Positions 32,747 through 34,377 of a stretch of DNA of 34,377 nt are shown here, in pieces. Position 1 is the stretch's first letter, and the number at the start of each line of letters is the position of its first letter. The DNA is taken from positions 1-34,377 of the forward strand of contig JAVEWG010000039.1 in the NCBI GenBank assembly GCA_034004685.1, written 5' to 3'. The notes below the pieces were generated by a model. That model had not been told where the DNA came from and ran no database searches. It was given only the letters and a program-made list of their open reading frames with translations. The position numbers were made by a program, and so were the translations under genes. The DNA is from JAEUNX01 sp034004685. Its GTDB lineage: Bacteria > Pseudomonadota > Gammaproteobacteria > Burkholderiales > Rhodocyclaceae.

Positions 32747-33367
32747 ATGGCACGCAACATTTTCGACGCTACGGAAGAGCTGATTTCTAGGTTACTTCCT
32801 TTGATTGATCTGCCTCTCTTTGATGACTCAAAGAGGCTTGAAGTCAGCAACGTCGCATGCTCCATGTGCTTTGAGCATTGGGAAGCTGCCCTTCATCTTT
32901 TACGGGCTGGCCTCTTGCCATCAGCTGCAGTAGTTCATCGCGCTCAATTTGAGGTCCTGCTGCGTTCTGTTTGGGCCCTCTATGCAGCCTCAGACGAGCA
33001 TCTCAGCAAACTATCGGCAGAACTCACAAGCGAGTCAGAACAAAACGCAAAAAACCTTCCTCAGGTCGCCGACATGATGAGCGCCATACAGAAGAAGGGC
33101 CCACCTCAGGCTTTTGATGCGCTAAGCAGATTCAAAGAGAACTCATGGAAGGCGCTTAACTCTTACGCTCATGCAGGCATCCATCCGCTCAAGCGGCATG
33201 CCGAAGGATATCCAATACAACTTCTAGAAAGCGTTGCGAAGAACGCTAATGGCTTAGCCGTAGTTGCAGCCATGCAATCCGCAGTGCTTTCGGGCGTTCA
33301 ACCACTCCAACGTGAAATTCTGAGCCTTGCATCACAATATCCAGACTGCATGCCACCACCGCTATGA
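32747..33367 (+). CDS. Cassette gene 1: helical DUF5677/DUF6988-like protein
   Basis: A 206-residue, mostly helical soluble protein without a signal peptide. The pattern CFEHWEAALHLLRAGLLPSA, then AAVVHRAQFEVLLRSVWALY, and later KALNSYAHAGIHPLKRH resembles the DUF5677/DUF6988 type of proteins, which keep Arg..Glu..Arg..Trp and a Tyr-x-His-x-Gly motif and are frequent in mobile DNA. Function is unknown; a relation to HEPN-like folds is only a guess. It is preceded by an integron core site and followed 30 bases later by a complete attC, so it is a typical one-gene cassette. GC content is far below that of the nif operon. Confidence 0.75.
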   Translation: MARNIFDATEELISRLLPLIDLPLFDDSKRLEVSNVACSMCFEHWEAALHLLRAGLLPSAAVVHRAQFEVLLRSVWALYAASDEHLSKLSAELTSESEQNAKNLPQVADMMSAIQKKGPPQAFDALSRFKENSWKALNSYAHAGIHPLKRHAEGYPIQLLESVAKNANGLAVVAAMQSAVLSGVQPLQREILSLASQYPDCMPPPL

Positions 33368-33397
33368 GCGTCGCAACGAATTTCACATCTGTCACCA

Positions 33398-33464
33398 GCC
33401 TAACTGTAGGTTCAACACGGACAAAAATGCTCCGCATTTTTGCCGGTTAACCTGGGCGTTGGGC
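33398..33464 (+). other. attC: Integron attC site of cassette 1
   Basis: A 67-base attC: R'' GCCTAAC (33398-33404) and R' GTTGGGC (33458-33464, consensus GTTRRRY) pair with one wobble. Inside, the L'' segment AGGTTCAAC pairs with L' GTTAACCT, leaving an extrahelical C, and the centre is a hairpin CAAAAATGC-TCC-GCATTTTTG. Order, lengths and asymmetry fit the folded single-strand substrate of integron integrases. Recombination would occur between G and TT of R'. Confidence 0.88.
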
Positions 33465-33499
33465 GTCTCAATCATCACTCTTATCACCCAAGGCAAACC

Positions 33500-33901
33500 A
33501 TGAATAACTACTGGGTAGTTGGCGCAATGTGGGGCGGTACAGAAGATGTGCTGGGAACATTTCTAAAGCGTGGTTACTGGTACTGCTGGGATCCAAAAGT
33601 CGCATCTGACTCAAATTCCGATGCTGGCAACTCCGTCAAATCGCAGCGAGAGCGCTTTCTCAAGATTCGAGAGGGAGACCGAATTGCAGTTAAGAAAATG
33701 CTCGGTCAAGGCGCGACAGAAATTGAGATTCGCGCCCTTGGGATCGTAAAGGCGATAGACACGGAAGAGTGGCGCGCCTATGTAACCTGGATCACCGATG
33801 AGACGTTCAGCCGCAAAGTTGCGATCAAAGGCTGCACCGCTTCAGTTCATGGGCCGTTTCAAAACACCGACTCATGGGTACGGGAGGTCTTTTGCATCTG
33901 A
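33500..33901 (+). CDS. Cassette gene 2: 133-residue protein, possibly EVE/PUA-like
   Basis: The ATG at 33500, 36 bases beyond the attC core, gives a 133-residue soluble protein. It begins MNNYWVVGAMWGGTEDVLGT and contains a KIREGDRIAVKKM segment and a strand-rich second half (IEIRALGIVKAI, WRAYVTWI). The GDRIAVKK segment followed by an IxALGIV strand recalls EVE/PUA-like domains that recognise modified bases, but this is a weak match by eye. The frame opens upstream into the attC; that part is not coding. It ends 3 bases before the R'' core of the next attC, as in compact cassettes. Confidence 0.72.
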   Translation: MNNYWVVGAMWGGTEDVLGTFLKRGYWYCWDPKVASDSNSDAGNSVKSQRERFLKIREGDRIAVKKMLGQGATEIEIRALGIVKAIDTEEWRAYVTWITDETFSRKVAIKGCTASVHGPFQNTDSWVREVFCI

Positions 33902-33904
33902 TCC

Positions 33905-33970
33905 GCCCAACCCTTCATTCGAGCGGACCTGCGCGAAAAGCCGCGCAGGCCGATTACTTCGACGTCGGGC
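33905..33970 (+). other. attC: Integron attC site of cassette 2
   Basis: A 66-base site with R'' GCCCAAC (33905-33911) and R' GTCGGGC (33964-33970), which differs from GTTRRRY at one position. A strong central hairpin CCTGCGCG/CGCGCAGG surrounds an AAAAGC-type loop, with weaker L'' and L' pairing. The GTC core may reduce recombination. It lies between two small plus-strand genes at cassette spacing. Confidence 0.72.
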
Positions 33971-33998
33971 ATGTTCGAAGCGCATAAGGAAATCATCG

Positions 33999-34268
33999 GT
34001 GAAAAGTCTTCAGGCCCCCCTTTTCTGTGCAAGCCTGTTGGTCCCCGCCATCGCGCTAGCGTCGCCGCCTGTTTTCGATGTACAGACCACGTCGACATCC
34101 GTGATTGTCAAAAACCTCACTTCAGACAACTACATGGAGATGTTGATTGATGTTGGTGGCTGCGGCAAAAGAGTCATGGCAGGGCCGGGGGGCGCTGTTA
34201 CGATGCCGATCTCGAATGGTCGACCCCATGTCGATGTCAAGTCAGTCAAGTTACTAACCTTTTCGTAA
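33999..34268 (+). CDS. Cassette gene 3: small exported protein
   Basis: Starts at a GTG with AAGGA 8 bases upstream, 29 bases beyond the attC core, and encodes 89 residues. The N-terminus is a Sec signal peptide (Lys, then APLFCASLLVPAIALA, cleavage probably after ALA). The remaining roughly 67 residues look beta-rich (VFDVQTTSTSVIVKNLT, then EMLIDVGGCGKRVM) with one cysteine in the mature part. No family is recognised. The stop lies directly before the presumed IS630 end, so the C-terminus may have been truncated or replaced by the insertion, and its attC is not visible. Confidence 0.6.
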   Translation: MKSLQAPLFCASLLVPAIALASPPVFDVQTTSTSVIVKNLTSDNYMEMLIDVGGCGKRVMAGPGGAVTMPISNGRPHVDVKSVKLLTFS

Positions 34269-34377
34269 GTATTGTCATAGCATGAGACAATACGCGCATG
34301 AAATGCAAACGGAACTCGGACGGTCGCGCGCTCGACCACCACTCGCTTCAGGTCATGCGTCAGCAGGCGATCAAGGC
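34269..34377 (+). mobile_element. IS630-family insertion sequence, left end (partial)
   Basis: An inverted repeat GTATTGTC-N9-GACAATAC (34269-34293) is followed at 34298 by the start of an IS630-type transposase. The element runs off the right edge. The outer boundary is uncertain; a TA in the CGTAAG just before it could be the target dinucleotide that IS630 elements duplicate. It interrupts the cassette array. Confidence 0.65.
34298..34377 (+). CDS. IS630-family transposase, N-terminus (partial)
   Basis: The ATG at 34298 opens a frame to the window end coding MKCKRNSDGRALDHHSLQ and then VMRQQAIKA, which matches the N-terminal helix-turn-helix start of IS630-family transposases (K-x-N-x-D-G-R-x-L-D-H-H-x-L-x-x-x-R-x-Q-A). 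The catalytic DDE domain lies outside the window, so intactness cannot be judged. Confidence 0.72.
   Translation, partial: MKCKRNSDGRALDHHSLQVMRQQAIK

Noticed and set aside
1..34377. CRISPR arrays or tRNA genes
   Set aside because: No regularly spaced direct repeats and no cloverleaf-like sequence were noticed by eye on either strand.

Overview
The window is GC-rich, gene-dense chromosomal DNA, most likely from a diazotrophic betaproteobacterium. Gene content (an HAE1 efflux pump, many c-di-GMP and PAS proteins, a NifA/sigma54-type nif operon, a chromosomal cassette array) suggests Rhodocyclales, close to Azospira, Dechloromonas or Azoarcus. The taxon is an inference from content; no comparison was run. 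One run of 100 N (12056-12155) sits between two identical 127-base copies and looks like a scaffolding artefact inside a single gene.

Layout. 1-85: the last bases of a 5S rRNA and its terminator, i.e. the end of a ribosomal operon. 86-682: a truncated, frameshifted IS3-family element. 799-5782: an acrAB-type efflux operon (minus strand) with a divergent TetR/AcrR regulator (plus) and an overlapping promoter/operator region between them. 5783-5935: a structured intergenic repeat. 5957-13334 (minus): PBP4-type D-Ala-D-Ala carboxypeptidase, a DUF1329 protein and a large PAS/GAF/GGDEF/EAL protein broken by the gap. 13615-15134 (minus): a DinB-family polymerase and YjdM/PhnA. 15268-19145 (minus): an EAL-CBS-GGDEF protein translationally coupled to a chemoreceptor. 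19261-21427 (minus): Tat-exported PhoD phosphatase and a small cyclic-nucleotide-binding protein.

21566-25149 (minus) holds the most unusual pair. One gene is a pyruvate,phosphate-dikinase-like protein that keeps the ATP-grasp and phosphohistidine domains but lacks the PEP/pyruvate barrel. It overlaps by ATGA a 647-residue protein with a PhoU/DUF47-like C-terminus. Together they look like a coupled phosphotransfer module of unknown acceptor. Upstream is ovoA (ovothiol biosynthesis), divergent from a YbaL/Kef-type antiporter. A periplasmic amidase and a cupin follow, divergently transcribed around a palindrome.

30700-32306 (plus) is a compact nitrogen-fixation operon. A TGT-N10-ACA NifA site and a -24/-12 sigma54 promoter precede a thioredoxin-fold 2Fe-2S ferredoxin, nifZ, a flavodoxin (nifF-like) and an unrecognised 107-residue protein, the last three joined by ATGA overlaps. 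From about 32500 the base composition drops. The remainder is an integron-type cassette array with at least two recognisable attC sites, three small plus-strand cassette genes and no integrase in view. It is interrupted at the right edge by an IS630-family element whose transposase start is visible.
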